From: an uncultured Arachnia sp.
GTDB lineage: Bacteria > Actinomycetota > Actinomycetes > Propionibacteriales > Propionibacteriaceae
Assembly (NCBI GenBank): GCA_947493705.1
Contig: CANLSH010000022.1
Location: 1 to 56,823, forward strand
Direction: 5' to 3'
Length of the DNA: 56,823 bases
The notes under the pieces were generated by a model. It was not told the origin of the DNA, ran no database searches, and saw nothing but the letters and a program-made list of their open reading frames with translations. The stretch's first letter is position 1; each line of letters starts with the position of its first letter. A program made the translations under genes and the position numbers. Below are positions 56,814 through 56,823 of the stretch, in pieces.

Positions 56814-56823
56814 TGAGAGCGTT

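Noticed and set aside
1..56823. CRISPR array, tRNA or rRNA gene, or prophage
   Set aside because: No regularly spaced repeats, no tRNA cloverleaf with a CCA end, no rRNA segments and no phage structural or integrase genes were seen.

Overview
The window is high-GC DNA packed with short intergenic gaps, many GTG starts and 1-4 nt gene overlaps, and reads as the chromosome of an actinobacterium, most likely of the Propionibacteriaceae or a close relative. The clues are an HspR-controlled dnaK-grpE-dnaJ-hspR operon with HAIR operators, a DUF1707 protein, an MptB-like polyprenol-phosphomannose mannosyltransferase, a GTP-type PEP carboxykinase, a eukaryote-like (type 2) IleRS behind an ultra-short T-box leader, and a fused OleBC enzyme. 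The genus call is inference; no rRNA or tRNA gene was seen.

Layout. 1-2.7 kb: start of an unknown minus-strand gene, a MATE exporter, a helical ferritin-like protein and an isochorismatase-family hydrolase. 2.8-7.5 kb: a tightly overlapping oleA-oleBC-oleD operon for long-chain olefins, followed by a membrane acyltransferase with an SGNH domain (7.6-9.6 kb). 9.7-12.3 kb: clpB behind a HAIR operator. 12.4-16.7 kb: a secreted Trp/Cys-rich protein, pckG, and an AbiEi-like/DUF559-like protein. 16.8-21.1 kb: the chaperone operon on the minus strand with two HAIR sites upstream of dnaK. 21.2-28.1 kb: DUF1707 protein, nadE, mscL, thrC, an ABC-2 exporter pair and an MptB-like transferase. 28.2-32.7 kb: VOC protein, NDH-2, DoxX and a two-component system. 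32.7-39.4 kb: a truncated DUF1801-like remnant, a TetR/membrane-protein pair with a clear shared operator, an LpqF-like serine-hydrolase lipoprotein, a decayed hydrolase fragment, a DGPF/YCII-ECF42 sigma module with its predicted own promoter, a VOC protein and a WYL regulator.

39.4-46.4 kb holds the most striking object: a 1,670-residue secreted GH101 endo-alpha-N-acetylgalactosaminidase gene split by a group II intron of about 1.98 kb in the sense orientation. Splicing at the predicted junctions restores the frame exactly. The C-terminal domain of this mucin-type glycosidase is nearly the same as the N-terminal domain of the secreted protein at 12.4 kb, so the window carries two members of a Trp/Cys-rich extracellular domain family. 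46.7-52.8 kb: deoC, an ABC exporter with a ThrE-like exporter, dcd and a MalY/PatB-type C-S lyase. 53.1-56.5 kb: T-box leader and ileS, which carries a short interspersed repeat in frame. The window ends in a palindromic intergenic repeat.

Functionally the window is mostly core housekeeping (chaperones, tRNA charging, nucleotide and NAD metabolism, gluconeogenesis) with envelope and secretion functions. Several regulatory circuits can be read directly from DNA: HspR/HAIR at two loci, the Ile T-box, a TetR operator and an ECF42 promoter.
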